A DNA stretch of 64,000 nucleotides from Deltaproteobacteria bacterium (GTDB lineage: Bacteria > Myxococcota_A > Polyangia > Polyangiales > Polyangiaceae). The stretch spans positions 1 to 64,000 of the forward strand of contig JACRCQ010000051.1 of the NCBI GenBank assembly GCA_016218915.1, given 5' to 3'. Position 1 is the stretch's first letter; every line of letters begins with the position of its first letter. Below, piece after piece: positions 50,999-59,912 of the stretch. Below the pieces are notes generated by a model. It had not been told where the DNA came from, searched no databases, and was given only the letters and a program-made list of their open reading frames with translations. Made by a program: the position numbers and the translations under genes.

Positions 50999-52129
50999 TC
51001 AACGCAGCTTGAGCGATGCGAGGCTGACCAGGGCCAGCAGCACCGAGACAATCCAGAAACGAACAATGACCTTTGGCTCTGCCCACCCTTTCTTCTCGAA
51101 GTGGTGATGGATCGGAGCCATCAGGAAGACCCGCTTGCCGGTCAGCTTGAACGAGGCGACCTGGGTCACCACGCTGACCGTCTCGAGCACGAACACGCCG
51201 CCGAGCACCACGCTCAGGAGCTCGTTCTTGGTGAACAGCGCCAGCATTCCCAGCCCGCCCCCCAAGGCGAGCGAGCCCACATCCCCCATGAAGACCTGGG
51301 CTGGGTAGGTGTTGTACCAGAGGAACCCGGTCCCTGCCCCCAAGGTCGCTCCGCAGTAGATGGCCAGCTCGCCCGCGCTGTGGACCGGAGCAATGTCCAG
51401 GTAGCGGGCCATGGAGAACTTCCAGAAGGTGGCGCCGGCCAGATAGGCCCACACCAGGTAGGTGCTCGCGTTGATCAGCACAGGCCCGATCGCCAGGCCG
51501 TCGAGCCCGTCGGTCAGGTTCACTGCATTGGACCAGGCGACCACCACGAAGATGGCGAACGGCACGTACACCCAGAGGGGAAGGTCGATCGGGTGCTTGT
51601 TGAATGCCAAAAATGGGATGGACAGACGCGTTCGTATCTCGAGCCAGTCCGCGGGAAGCGCGGTCTTGTACAGGAAGGTGTACCCGACCGCTGCGCCCGC
51701 GATCAGCGTCTGGCCCAGCAGCTTGTAGCGTCCTGCCAACCCCCCCGAGCTCTTGAACTTGAGCTTGAGGTAGTCGTCCAGATACCCGATCACGCCGTAG
51801 CCTGCGGTGACCGCAGCGGTCGCCAGCACGAACGGGTTCTTCACGTCGCCCCAGAGGATGGTCGGGACCAGGATGCACAACAGCAACAGGGCGCCGCCCA
51901 TGGTAGGCGTACCTGCCTTGAGCTTGTGCGTCTCAGGGCCCCGCTCCCCCACGACCTGCCCGATCTGCTTCTTCTGCAGCTCGCGGATGAACCACGGAGC
52001 CAGAAGGAAGGTCAGGAACATGGCAGTCATGGTGGCTGCGATGGTGCGGAACGGCACGTAGCGCAGCACGTTGAGGAAGCCCAACCAGCCGGCGGCGTGA
52101 CGCAAGGGGTAGAGGAACTCGTAGATCAT
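50999..52129 (-). CDS. mraY: Phospho-MurNAc-pentapeptide transferase MraY
   Basis: A 376-residue polytopic membrane enzyme that makes lipid I on the cytoplasmic face. Motifs: GTPTMGGALLLL, YLDDYLKLKFKSSGGL, AVNLTDGLDGLA, VFMGDVGSLALGG and MAPIHHHFEKKGW. These contain the Asp-Asp pair and the HHH loop typical of the family. Its start overlaps the murF stop by four bases. Confidence 0.97.
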   Translation of the reverse strand: MIYEFLYPLRHAAGWLGFLNVLRYVPFRTIAATMTAMFLTFLLAPWFIRELQKKQIGQVVGERGPETHKLKAGTPTMGGALLLLCILVPTILWGDVKNPFVLATAAVTAGYGVIGYLDDYLKLKFKSSGGLAGRYKLLGQTLIAGAAVGYTFLYKTALPADWLEIRTRLSIPFLAFNKHPIDLPLWVYVPFAIFVVVAWSNAVNLTDGLDGLAIGPVLINASTYLVWAYLAGATFWKFSMARYLDIAPVHSAGELAIYCGATLGAGTGFLWYNTYPAQVFMGDVGSLALGGGLGMLALFTKNELLSVVLGGVFVLETVSVVTQVASFKLTGKRVFLMAPIHHHFEKKGWAEPKVIVRFWIVSVLLALVSLASLKLR

Positions 52130-53589
52130 GCGGACCCCTTCTGCCCCTCAGCCTCCAGGGCAGCCACGACGCGCTCCAGCGCGACGCCTCGGGATCCCTT
52201 GACCAGGACCACCTCGTTGCCGGTGAGACCTTCGCGTATCATCGTTGCTGCAGCAGCCGAGTCTTCGGCATACTGCGTATTCGCCCCGCACGCCGCAGCA
52301 GCATCGGCCAGCAGCCGGGCTGCCCCGGTCACTGCCAGGATCCGCACTGCGCCGCTCTGCTGGGCCACGGCTCCGAGCCGCTCGTGCTCCTGCCGGCTCT
52401 GCATTCCGAGCTCCCTCATTTCTCCCAGCACCAGCACCAGGGGTCTTCCCATCTTCCCTGCCAGCTCGGATGCTGCCCGGATCGATGCTGCCATCGAAGC
52501 AGGATTCGCGTTGTAGGCGTCGTCGATCACCACCAGCCCTGAATCGAGCTGGCGAGGACGCAGCCTTCCTTCCTCGGCCTGCATGGCGCCGAGCGCCTGG
52601 GCCACGGCGGCGAGGTCGGCCTTCCCATCGGTCACGGCCAGGCATACGGCAAGGGCCGCTCCTGCAGCGTAGGCCCCTGCCTCGCCCAGCAGCGGCGTCG
52701 CTACTTCCAGCTTCTTGCCAGCCACCTCGAATACGATCTTCTGCGCGCTCAGATCCTGCGGCTCCCTGGCCACGAGCCGCACGTCCGCAGCGCTGTCCGA
52801 GCCATAGGTGAGGAAGCTCTGTGCCCTGGATCGCAGCATCTGCGCCCGGGCGCGCGGGTCGTCGGCATTGGCCACTGCCACGCCCTGGGCGCCGACGGCT
52901 TCGAGCAGGAAGCCCTTCTCGTGGGCGATGTCCTCGAGCGTGCCGATTCCCTCGCCATGGGCACAGGACACGAGCGTGAGCACACCCACGTCAGGCTCGG
53001 CGAGAGAAGCGCCGTAGGCGATCTCACCCCGGGAATTGGTGCCGATCTCCACCACTGCAAAGCGGTGACGCGATTCCAGCCCGAGGAGCACCACTGGCAC
53101 GCCCACCTGGTTGTTCAGGTTTCCGAGCGGGGAGTGCACGGCGTTCGGAGCGATCGCACCGAGCGCCGCGGTCACGGCGCGCGACGTGGTGGTCTTGCCA
53201 GCCGAGCCGGTAATCGCAACGACCTCGGCCTTCCTTCCCGTCTTCCTCGCATCGCGCGCCCAGCGCTGCCTGTGCGCCTTGCCGAGCAAGCCCAGGGCGA
53301 TCAGGGTGTCAGGCACTCGGATCACCGAGCCTTCCCCTGGCGCGGTCACGTGCTGGGACAGCAGGAACATCGATGCGCCCTGCGCATGAGCGGTCTGCAG
53401 GAACGCATGCCCATCGAATGTGGGTCCACGCAGCGCCACGAACAGATTGCCTGCCTGGAGCTTCCTGGTGTCCGTGCACACGCCGACCGCGGGCAGCTCG
53501 CTTCCCCGACGCACGAGCACCCCACCGGTGACGGCAAGGACCTCGTCCACGGAGAACGGCGCGCGGTTGGAAGGAAGAGCCGTTGCCAT
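52126..53589 (-). CDS. murF: UDP-MurNAc-tripeptide:D-Ala-D-Ala ligase MurF
   Basis: A 487-residue Mur ligase adding the D-Ala-D-Ala dipeptide. The N-terminal domain has GVCTDTRKLQAGNLFVALRG, the ATP loop is ITGSAGKTTTSRAV, and the central domain reads EIGTNSRGEIAYGASLAEPD. The C-terminal domain has VIDDAYNANPASMAASIRA. The ATG shares a base with the murE stop (TGATG). Confidence 0.96.
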   Translation of the reverse strand: MATALPSNRAPFSVDEVLAVTGGVLVRRGSELPAVGVCTDTRKLQAGNLFVALRGPTFDGHAFLQTAHAQGASMFLLSQHVTAPGEGSVIRVPDTLIALGLLGKAHRQRWARDARKTGRKAEVVAITGSAGKTTTSRAVTAALGAIAPNAVHSPLGNLNNQVGVPVVLLGLESRHRFAVVEIGTNSRGEIAYGASLAEPDVGVLTLVSCAHGEGIGTLEDIAHEKGFLLEAVGAQGVAVANADDPRARAQMLRSRAQSFLTYGSDSAADVRLVAREPQDLSAQKIVFEVAGKKLEVATPLLGEAGAYAAGAALAVCLAVTDGKADLAAVAQALGAMQAEEGRLRPRQLDSGLVVIDDAYNANPASMAASIRAASELAGKMGRPLVLVLGEMRELGMQSRQEHERLGAVAQQSGAVRILAVTGAARLLADAAAACGANTQYAEDSAAAATMIREGLTGNEVVLVKGSRGVALERVVAALEAEGQKGSA

Positions 53590-55118
53590 CAGCCGACCTT
53601 CCCTTGTTGCCTGGCCCTGCGCTCGGACAGGGCGCGGCGTGCCTCTTCGCGATCGTCGAAGTGACGGGTGACGTCCCCGATGATCTGGTACGGCTCGTGC
53701 CCTTTGCCTGCGAGCAGGATCACCTCGCCCGCGTGCGCTCCGGCAATGGCGAGATCGATCGCGCGAGCCCGGTCCGGCTCCACGACGACTTCGGCCTTCT
53801 TGCCCTTGAGACCTTCCAGCACCGCATCGAGGATGCTCTGGGGAGGCTCGCTTCGCGGGTTGTCGTTGGTGAGGATCGCGACGTCGGACAGGCGTCCCGC
53901 GATGTCTCCCATCAGGGGGCGCTTGGTGCGATCGCGATCGCCGCCGCATCCGAACACGCAGATCACGCGAGCATGGGTGAGCGATCGGATCGCGAGCAGG
54001 GCACGCTCCAACGCATCCGGCGAGTGGGCGTAGTCCACCAGCACGATCACGTCGTCACCAGGACCGTCGCACCGCTCGAGCCTCCCCGGCACCGTTATTT
54101 TCGCATCTAGCGACTGTGCCGCTCCGTCCATGGGAAGCCCGAGCGCTGAGACGATCCCCAGCGCCAGGAGCATGTTCGAAAGGTTGTGCTCTCCTACCAG
54201 CGGGGAAGCAAGAGCTACCTTGCCGGAAGGTGTAGAAACTTCGCAGCGCGTTCCTCGGATGTCATGCTCGATCGTGGAACAAGGACGCACATCGGCGTTG
54301 CTGGTGGCATGTCTGGACACGCGCACGAGCGGGCACTTCACCTTGGACGCAAGCTCCATGCCGAAGGCGTCGTCGATCATGATCGCCGCGCTCTCCGGCG
54401 AAAGCTCCTCGAAGAGCCTGGATTTTGCCTGCGCGTAGGCTTCCATCGTGCCGTGGAAGTCCAGGTGATCGCGCGTCAGGTTCGTGTACGCCGCGACCCG
54501 ATAACGCATCGCATCTGCGCGATGCTGCGCAAGCGCATGGGAAGACACTTCCATCACCAGGTGGGTCGCACCTGCCCCGCGCAGCGTGGCTGCCATACGG
54601 ATCAGGTCGTCGGCCTCTGGCGTGGTGTGGGAAGAGGGAAGATCCAGCCCCGCAAAATGCACGCCGAGCGTGCCGAGCACCGCAGCGCGCCTTCCTGTTC
54701 CGTCAATGGCTGCCTGCACAAGGTAGCTCGACGTGGTCTTGCCATTGGTGCCCGTGATTCCGACCACGTCCAGGGCCTTGCCCGGATGGCCGTAGATCAT
54801 CGACGCAGCCTTGCTGATCGCTACGCGAATATCGCGTACCAGGATCACCGGCACCGGCAGATCGCCTGGCGCATGATCCTGCTGGGCCATGATCGCTGCT
54901 GCGCCCTTGTCGATCGCGGTCTGCACGAACGCGAGCCCGTCGACCCGCTCGCCCTTGCGGGCCACGAACAGGTCGCCCTGCCCCACTGCGCGTGAGTCCT
55001 GTCGAATGCCTCGTACGCGCACTGCCCCGTTGCCCTGCACGGTGGCTGGACCGATCTCGGCCGCAAGCGCCCCCAGGGAGGTCTCGAAGCCGGGCGGATC
55101 AAGGCGTTCTGACGTCAT
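53589..55118 (-). CDS. murE: UDP-MurNAc-tripeptide synthetase MurE (meso-DAP type)
   Basis: A 509-residue Mur ligase adding the third amino acid. IRQDSRAVGQGDLFVARKGE is near the N-terminus, the ATP loop is GITGTNGKTTSSYL, and the C-terminal domain has TNDNPRSEPPQSI. The DNPR motif marks meso-diaminopimelate specificity, so the cell wall is of the DAP type. The start overlaps the ftsI stop by four bases. Confidence 0.97.
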   Translation of the reverse strand: MTSERLDPPGFETSLGALAAEIGPATVQGNGAVRVRGIRQDSRAVGQGDLFVARKGERVDGLAFVQTAIDKGAAAIMAQQDHAPGDLPVPVILVRDIRVAISKAASMIYGHPGKALDVVGITGTNGKTTSSYLVQAAIDGTGRRAAVLGTLGVHFAGLDLPSSHTTPEADDLIRMAATLRGAGATHLVMEVSSHALAQHRADAMRYRVAAYTNLTRDHLDFHGTMEAYAQAKSRLFEELSPESAAIMIDDAFGMELASKVKCPLVRVSRHATSNADVRPCSTIEHDIRGTRCEVSTPSGKVALASPLVGEHNLSNMLLALGIVSALGLPMDGAAQSLDAKITVPGRLERCDGPGDDVIVLVDYAHSPDALERALLAIRSLTHARVICVFGCGGDRDRTKRPLMGDIAGRLSDVAILTNDNPRSEPPQSILDAVLEGLKGKKAEVVVEPDRARAIDLAIAGAHAGEVILLAGKGHEPYQIIGDVTRHFDDREEARRALSERRARQQGKVG

Positions 55119-57190
55119 GAGCCGCTCTCGAGGAACAGTTGGACGGTGGCGCCGGGCTCGGCCAGGGCGCCGCCCACGGGCTGCTGGCGAACCACCCTTC
55201 CCGAGCCGTTGATCTGCGGAATGAAGCCTTGCTGGAGCAATGCGCGCAGCGCCTGTCCTGCGGGCAGGCCTGATACGTCGGTCACCTGCTTGGAGGCTGT
55301 AGTCGGCGGCGCAGCCGCAGAATTCGCCGGGCGAATGGCTGCTTCCGGATGGGATTGCGACTTGAACAGATCATAGGCCTGGCGGGCAGGATCCTGCTCT
55401 TTCCCCACGCTCGCGATGGGCGCAGGCGTGGAGCCCTTGGGCGTGACTCCCATGTAGCGAAGGCTCATCTCCGCAACGCGGCGGAACACAGGAGCAGCCA
55501 CGGAGCCGCCCGCGTGGGTGATGCCCGGCTCGTCGAGGACGACCGCAATGGCCACGCGGGGATTCTCTGCAGGCACGAACCCGATGAACGAAGCGGTGAA
55601 TCGATCGGCCGTGTACTTGCCGGTGGCAGGGTCGATCTTCTGGGCCGTGGCGGTCTTGCCAGCAGTGCGGAAGCCCGGAACCGCGGCTTCCACGCCGGTT
55701 CCTTCCCCTTCGGTGACCGCGACGAGCATCTCGGAGACCATCTGGGCCACATTGGGGCTGACCGCTTCGCGGCGCACCGTGGCCGGGTTCTCGTTCACGG
55801 TGTTGCCCATCCCGTCGGTGATCTTCCTGACGAGCACGGGCACGAGCAGGCGACCCCGGTTCGCAATGGCCGAGATGGCCATGGCGAGCTGCAGGGTGCT
55901 CACGCTGATGCCTTGACCAAAGGAAGCTGCCGCGGTCTCCACCTGCACCCAGGGGCGTCCGCGGGGACGCAGCACGCCAGCCACCTCGCCCGGCAACGGA
56001 AGGTTGGTGCGCTCGCCAAAGCCGAACCGCTGGAAGGTCTCGTACAGGCGCTGCTCGCCCACGCCCAGGCCGAGCTTGGCAGCGCCGATGTTCGAGGAGA
56101 TCGCCAGGACCTGCGTGGGCGTCAGCCAGCCAGACACGTGCGTGTCGTGGATGACCACGTTGTCGATCGCCATGGTGCCCTCTTCGCAGTAGATGTTCTG
56201 CGTGGGGCTGGTGACGTGGGCTGCCAGGGCAGCGGCCATGGTGAAGACCTTGATCGTGGAGCCTGGCTCGAACTGGTCGGTGATGGCGCGGTTGCGTCGG
56301 GCGGCGAGATCGCTGCGCTCGATGTCATTCGGGTTGAACGCAGGCATGCTGGCGAGCGCGAGCAGCTCGCCGGTGTTGGGGTCGACGACCACGATCGAGC
56401 CGCTGGCAGCCTCGTAGGTGCGCATCGCGGCTTCGAGCTCCTGCTCGGCGACGTACTGGATGCCCTGGTCGATGCTCAGGTACACGTTGTGGCCGGCCAG
56501 CGCCTGCTCGTCCTGGATGCCCTCGGAGAAGAACAAACGCCCGGATCGGTCGCGCAGGCCGCGCACCTCTTCGATGTGCCCGCGAAGCTCGTCGTTGAGC
56601 TGCAGCTCCAGACCGTCCTTGCCTTCGCCGTCCGGAGAGACGAACCCGAGCATGGGCCCTGCCAACGCGCGGTTCGGGAAGTACCTGCGCCCTTCGCCTT
56701 CGATCTGCATGCCGAACAGCGGGCGAGGCTGCCTGGGATCGGACAGGGAGCGCACGGCAGAGACTTCGGCTGCGGTCACGCGACGCTTGAGCCAGGTGAA
56801 CCGCCGCCTGCGGGCGAGCTTGTCGCGCACCTGGGCGGCTTCGATGTTCAGAGCCTGCCCGATGCGCTGCGAGGCCTCGTCGAGCATGGCAGGCAGGCGA
56901 CGATCGTCGACCCCGCGGAACATCTCCACTGCATCCACGGACACGCTCGGCACTTCGACGCTCACGGCCAGGGGCGTGCCGTTGCGATCGTAGACGGTGC
57001 CGCGCTTGGGAGCGACGTGGAGGCGTCGCTGCCTTTGCTTCTCTGCGAGCTCGCGCCACTCGTCGCCGCGCTCGACCTGGATGCCGAAGGCTGCGCTCAC
57101 GACCGCGCCGAGGCCGATGCCGAGCAGCCCGCAGAGGATGCCCATTCGAACGCGGATCCAACGGGCGCGGCGTGGGTCGAGGTTGCGCAT
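55115..57190 (-). CDS. ftsI: Septal transpeptidase FtsI (PBP3) with C-terminal PASTA domain
   Basis: A 691-residue class B penicillin-binding protein. One N-terminal membrane helix (ILCGLLGIGLGAVVSAAFG) is followed by a pedestal domain with RGTVYDRNGTPLA and the transpeptidase domain. The active Ser is in FEPGSTIKVFT near residue 311, the SxN motif is ISSNIGAAKLG near 364, and the third motif is AGKTATAQK near 511, that is KTA-T where most PBPs have KTG-T. The last 65 residues form one PASTA domain (VSGLPAGQALRALLQQG). It starts two bases after ftsL and acts with FtsW at the septum. Confidence 0.96.
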   Translation of the reverse strand: MRNLDPRRARWIRVRMGILCGLLGIGLGAVVSAAFGIQVERGDEWRELAEKQRQRRLHVAPKRGTVYDRNGTPLAVSVEVPSVSVDAVEMFRGVDDRRLPAMLDEASQRIGQALNIEAAQVRDKLARRRRFTWLKRRVTAAEVSAVRSLSDPRQPRPLFGMQIEGEGRRYFPNRALAGPMLGFVSPDGEGKDGLELQLNDELRGHIEEVRGLRDRSGRLFFSEGIQDEQALAGHNVYLSIDQGIQYVAEQELEAAMRTYEAASGSIVVVDPNTGELLALASMPAFNPNDIERSDLAARRNRAITDQFEPGSTIKVFTMAAALAAHVTSPTQNIYCEEGTMAIDNVVIHDTHVSGWLTPTQVLAISSNIGAAKLGLGVGEQRLYETFQRFGFGERTNLPLPGEVAGVLRPRGRPWVQVETAAASFGQGISVSTLQLAMAISAIANRGRLLVPVLVRKITDGMGNTVNENPATVRREAVSPNVAQMVSEMLVAVTEGEGTGVEAAVPGFRTAGKTATAQKIDPATGKYTADRFTASFIGFVPAENPRVAIAVVLDEPGITHAGGSVAAPVFRRVAEMSLRYMGVTPKGSTPAPIASVGKEQDPARQAYDLFKSQSHPEAAIRPANSAAAPPTTASKQVTDVSGLPAGQALRALLQQGFIPQINGSGRVVRQQPVGGALAEPGATVQLFLESGS

Positions 57191-57192
57191 GG

Positions 57193-57549
57193 CTAGTGCT
57201 GTGCGCTCGCTTCGTGGTGGGGCGCAGCCGGATCGCCTTCGCGCTCCGGACGCTGGGCCTGGTCGTTGTCGATCGACCTCATCGGGATGATGCGGTCCGG
57301 CGTGGGCGGCTGCATCCCGAGGAGCGTCTTGGCGATGACTTCCACGCGCTGCGGGTTCTGGAAGCTGGCGACCTCCAGCTCGAGCACGCGCTTGGCCTCG
57401 CGCAGCCTCGCCTGCTCGCTGCGCTCTTTGCCCATCTCGTAGCCAAGCTTGAAGATACGGCCCCGCAGGCCGAGGTGAAGCACGAAGGCTGCGACGCTCG
57501 CGAGTACTGCGAGGGTCCACAGGACCAGGAAGGGACGCGAACGGTTCAC
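57193..57549 (-). CDS. ftsL: Cell division protein FtsL
   Basis: A 118-residue small bitopic protein. The start is GTG (GTGA overlap with the rsmH stop) behind GGAGGC. A short cytoplasmic tail, one membrane helix (LVLWTLAVLASVAAFVLHL) and a leucine-zipper-like coiled coil (RSEQARLREAKRVLELEVAS) follow, then LGMQPPTPDRI. Size, position between rsmH and ftsI, and topology identify it even though FtsL sequences diverge widely. Confidence 0.88.
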   Translation of the reverse strand: MNRSRPFLVLWTLAVLASVAAFVLHLGLRGRIFKLGYEMGKERSEQARLREAKRVLELEVASFQNPQRVEVIAKTLLGMQPPTPDRIIPMRSIDNDQAQRPEREGDPAAPHHEASAQH

Positions 57550-58502
57550 GATGCCTCCGCGGGCAGCAGATCGCCCGATCGCAGGCGCGCCGCACGCATC
57601 TTGGCGCTGCGCGACCGCGGGTTGAGATGCGTCTCCGCAGGCGACGCGCAAACCGGTTTCTTGAAGAAAGCTTCCCAGCGCTCACGGTCCTGGAACGCCC
57701 GCTTGACCATGCGATCTTCCAGGGAATGGAAGGAGATGATCGCGAGCACGCCAGCAGGCGCAAGGACCTCCGGCGCTGACTCCAGCAGCTGCCCGAGCTC
57801 GTCGAGCTCGCCGTTCACCGCGATCCGCAGCGCCTGGAACGTGCGCGTCGCTGGATCCACGCCGCCCACGCGCGCAGGCCCCACAGCCCGTACCACGGCC
57901 TTGCGCAAGTCGAGCGTGGTCTGCAGACGCCCATCGCCCTGCGCCTGCTTGATGCACCGGGCCACACGACGCGAGCGACGCTCCTCGCCGTAGCGGAAGA
58001 TCACGTCTGCGAGCTCTTCCTGATCCAGGCTCTCGATCAGCTCGAGCGCTGTCTCTCCGCGCGTACGATCCATCCGCATGTCCAAGGGACCGTCGGCCCG
58101 GAAGCTCATCCCGCGATCCGCGTCCGCAAGCTGCATGCTCGAGATCCCCAGGTCGGCCATGATCCCGTCGACCTTGCCCACCGCTGCCTGCTGGAGCAGC
58201 TGCGCGATGTCGCCGAATTTGCCGTGAATCACCCTGAGGCGCTCACCGAATTGGGATAGACGCTCTGCGGTGCGAAGAAGCACGTCGCGGTCGCGATCGA
58301 TCGCGATCACAGTGGCGCCTGGCGCAGCTTCGAGCAGGGCCTGGGTGTGACCTCCTGCGCCGAACGTCGCATCCACGTACAAGCCGCCGGATTGCGGGCC
58401 GATCGCCTCGATCGTCTCGCGCTTGAGCACAGGCACGTGCTCGGGCACATCTGACACCTGCGCATCGTCGGCCCGCTCTTCTTCGACCTCGGCTGCCCAC
58501 AT
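57546..58502 (-). CDS. rsmH: 16S rRNA (cytosine1402-N4)-methyltransferase RsmH
   Basis: A 318-residue methyltransferase of the MraW family. The start is ATG at 58502, two bases after the mraZ stop, with GGGGGA before it. EHVPVLKRETIEAI and the SAM-binding DATFGAGGHTQALLE motif are at the N-terminus. DRDRDVL, LGISSMQLADADRGMSF and IISFHSLEDRMVKRAF follow. It methylates N4 of C1402 in 16S rRNA. Confidence 0.97.
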   Translation of the reverse strand: MWAAEVEEERADDAQVSDVPEHVPVLKRETIEAIGPQSGGLYVDATFGAGGHTQALLEAAPGATVIAIDRDRDVLLRTAERLSQFGERLRVIHGKFGDIAQLLQQAAVGKVDGIMADLGISSMQLADADRGMSFRADGPLDMRMDRTRGETALELIESLDQEELADVIFRYGEERRSRRVARCIKQAQGDGRLQTTLDLRKAVVRAVGPARVGGVDPATRTFQALRIAVNGELDELGQLLESAPEVLAPAGVLAIISFHSLEDRMVKRAFQDRERWEAFFKKPVCASPAETHLNPRSRSAKMRAARLRSGDLLPAEAS

Positions 58503-58504
58503 GG

Positions 58505-58960
58505 CTAGATCCCCCATTCGGCAGCTTGACGCTGGAACTCCGCGCGTTCCTCGTCGGTCATCCGGATCGCATCGGCCCAGCGATCGGTCGCCCAGAGCTC
58601 CGCCTTGTTTCCCACTCCTGCCCACAGGACTTCCTTGGCGAGCGAGCCGTGCTCACGCAGCTGGGGCGGGACCAGAAGACGGCCTTGCTTGTCGAGCTCG
58701 CAGTCGACCGCGGCAGAGACGTAGAGCCTGCGAAGGCGCACGGCGTTCGCGTCGAACTGCTTCATCTGCGCCACTTTCGCTTCGAACTCCTCCCACGCTC
58801 GGACAGGGAAGACGTGGATGCAGGGGTCGAACAGCGCGGGCGTCAGCACGAGGCGGTTGTCACCACTGGCCGCGAGCGCGTCGCGGAAACGCGAGGGGAC
58901 GGCAACGCGTCCTTTCGCGTCGATCGAGTGCGTGAACTGACCGCGGAACATGATGGCCAT
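58505..58960 (-). CDS. mraZ: Transcriptional regulator MraZ
   Basis: A 151-residue protein with two AbrB-like SpoVT repeats: FRGQFTHSIDAKGRVAVPSR, FRDAL, and later AAVDCELDKQGRLLVPPQLR. It is the first gene of the cluster and represses it from the repeats just upstream in species studied. The ATG at 58960 or the one at 58951 (MFRGQ, the usual first residues of the family) may be used; neither has a strong ribosome site. Confidence 0.95.
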   Translation of the reverse strand: MAIMFRGQFTHSIDAKGRVAVPSRFRDALAASGDNRLVLTPALFDPCIHVFPVRAWEEFEAKVAQMKQFDANAVRLRRLYVSAAVDCELDKQGRLLVPPQLREHGSLAKEVLWAGVGNKAELWATDRWADAIRMTDEERAEFQRQAAEWGI

Positions 58961-58985
58961 GGTATTGGGCGGGGATGGGTAGTTG

Positions 58986-59012
58986 CTCCACTTTCAGACA
59001 CTTTTCCCCACC
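58986..59012 (-). promoter_or_regulatory. Three MraZ-box-like direct repeats
   Basis: Read on the minus strand, GTGGGGAAAA, GTGTCTGAAA and GTGGAG follow one another with a strict 10-base period, overlapping the AAAGTG-type boxes known for MraZ in Mycoplasma and similar in plan to the TGGG repeats of E. coli. They lie about +5 to +31 from the predicted start of transcription and 26 bases before mraZ. Binding by MraZ is inferred from layout and position. Confidence 0.7.
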
Positions 59013-59022
59013 GAGTCTCGCC

Positions 59023-59051
59023 AAACTACGGAAATGGGTTCGGAGTGTCAA
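59023..59051 (-). promoter_or_regulatory. Predicted sigma-70 promoter of the dcw cluster
   Basis: On the minus strand, TTGACA (59046-59051, a perfect -35 box) and TAGTTT (59023-59028, matching TAnnnT of the -10 box) are spaced by 17 bases. The start of transcription would fall near 59016. It drives mraZ and, given the overlapping genes, probably most of the cluster. Confidence 0.7.
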
Positions 59052-59249
59052 CAGTTTGCCCATGAATTCTCGGACAATTCTGGGTGGGGGCATGTGGGAC
59101 ATCACCGAGCCCCCTTCTTTGTCAGGCTCTGCGGATCGCACCTGACCATCGGTCCCTGAACAGATGCCACCTAGCCCCGTTCCCCCGTGGCCCCGGAAAC
59201 AGGAAGGCTCAAGAGGCTCGTACCGAATGCCCTAGGTTCGTTGGGGCGA

Positions 59250-59423
59250 TCCCGGGCGCACGTTGCACTCGTGCGAGTCTTCAAGGCGCGTCGATGCTCT
59301 GGAAAAAAGCGTCAGGGTGAACCCTGCCGCCGATGCAAGGCAGGGCGCCCTCTCAAAGCCGCAGCGGCTTGATCATCGAAGCTCACCTTGCACCAGCGGC
59401 CGCCTTGAGGCGGCCGCTTTTTC
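59250..59423 (+). ncRNA. Candidate structured RNA of unknown class
   Basis: This stretch folds into successive hairpins on the plus strand. CGCACG/CGTGCG pairs at 59257-59275, CCCTGCC/GGCAGGG at 59322-59345, and AAGCCG-CAG-CGGCTT at 59356-59370. A strong intrinsic terminator at 59395-59422 ends it. No reading frame with a ribosome site accompanies it, and no plus-strand gene follows. A transcript of some 200 bases is therefore likely. I cannot name its class; weak likeness to GEMM-type or cobalamin elements was considered and not accepted. The 5' end is a guess. Confidence 0.4.
59395..59422 (+). terminator. Strong intrinsic terminator on the plus strand
   Basis: AGCGGCCGCC-TTGA-GGCGGCCGCT forms a perfect ten-pair stem, and the last T of the stem begins a run of five T. 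On the minus strand there is no T-run, so it acts in the plus direction only. No plus-strand protein gene lies upstream. Confidence 0.9.
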
Positions 59424-59498
59424 AAGGCGCCCCCCCCGAACATCCTCGGGCAGTCCTCCAACACGGCACGCGGTAGCAGCGCGCAGAAGACGCAGCCC

Positions 59499-59903
59499 TC
59501 ACGCGCGCGGCTGGATGTTGTCGTTCACCCACTGGATGATCGACTGCAGCGACGTGCCAGGGGTGAAGATCATCTTCACGCCCTTTTCGCGCAGCTGATT
59601 TGCATCCTCATCAGGGATGATCCCGCCGCCGAACACCGCGATGTCGTTGGCTCCGCGCTTGGCGAGCGCATCGATCACCGCTGGAAAGAGCGTGTTGTGG
59701 GCGCCGGACATGATCGACAACCCGACCGCGTCGACGTCTTCCTGCACTGCCGCGGCTGCGACCATCTCCGGAGTCTGGTGCAGGCCCGTGTAGATCACCT
59801 CAAAGCCGGCATCGCGGAATGCGCGCGCAACCACCTTCGCGCCCCGGTCATGCCCGTCCAGCCCCGGCTTTGCGACCAGAATGCGTATCTTGCGTTCGCT
59901 CAT
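59499..59903 (-). CDS. Stand-alone B12-binding protein (methylmalonyl-CoA mutase C-terminal type)
   Basis: A 134-residue protein that is a single cobalamin-binding domain. ILVAKPGLDGHDRGAKVVAR carries the DxHxxG base-off motif with the cobalt-binding His, followed by VGLSIMSGAHNTLFPAVID and VFGGGIIPDEDANQLREKGV. In family members the domain is the C-terminal part of methylmalonyl-CoA mutase or the small subunit of isobutyryl-CoA and ethylmalonyl-CoA type mutases. No large subunit gene is nearby in the window. It lies nine bases after an exported protein gene, an unusual partner, so the operon may be accidental. Confidence 0.85.
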   Translation of the reverse strand: MSERKIRILVAKPGLDGHDRGAKVVARAFRDAGFEVIYTGLHQTPEMVAAAAVQEDVDAVGLSIMSGAHNTLFPAVIDALAKRGANDIAVFGGGIIPDEDANQLREKGVKMIFTPGTSLQSIIQWVNDNIQPRA

Positions 59904-59912
59904 TTGGCACTC

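Noticed and set aside
59305..59380. Cyclic di-GMP (GEMM) or cobalamin riboswitch in the plus-strand RNA candidate
   Set aside because: Words such as caggg-gaacc and caaagcc recall these elements, but the tetraloop and spacing do not fit and no plus-strand gene follows that could be controlled.
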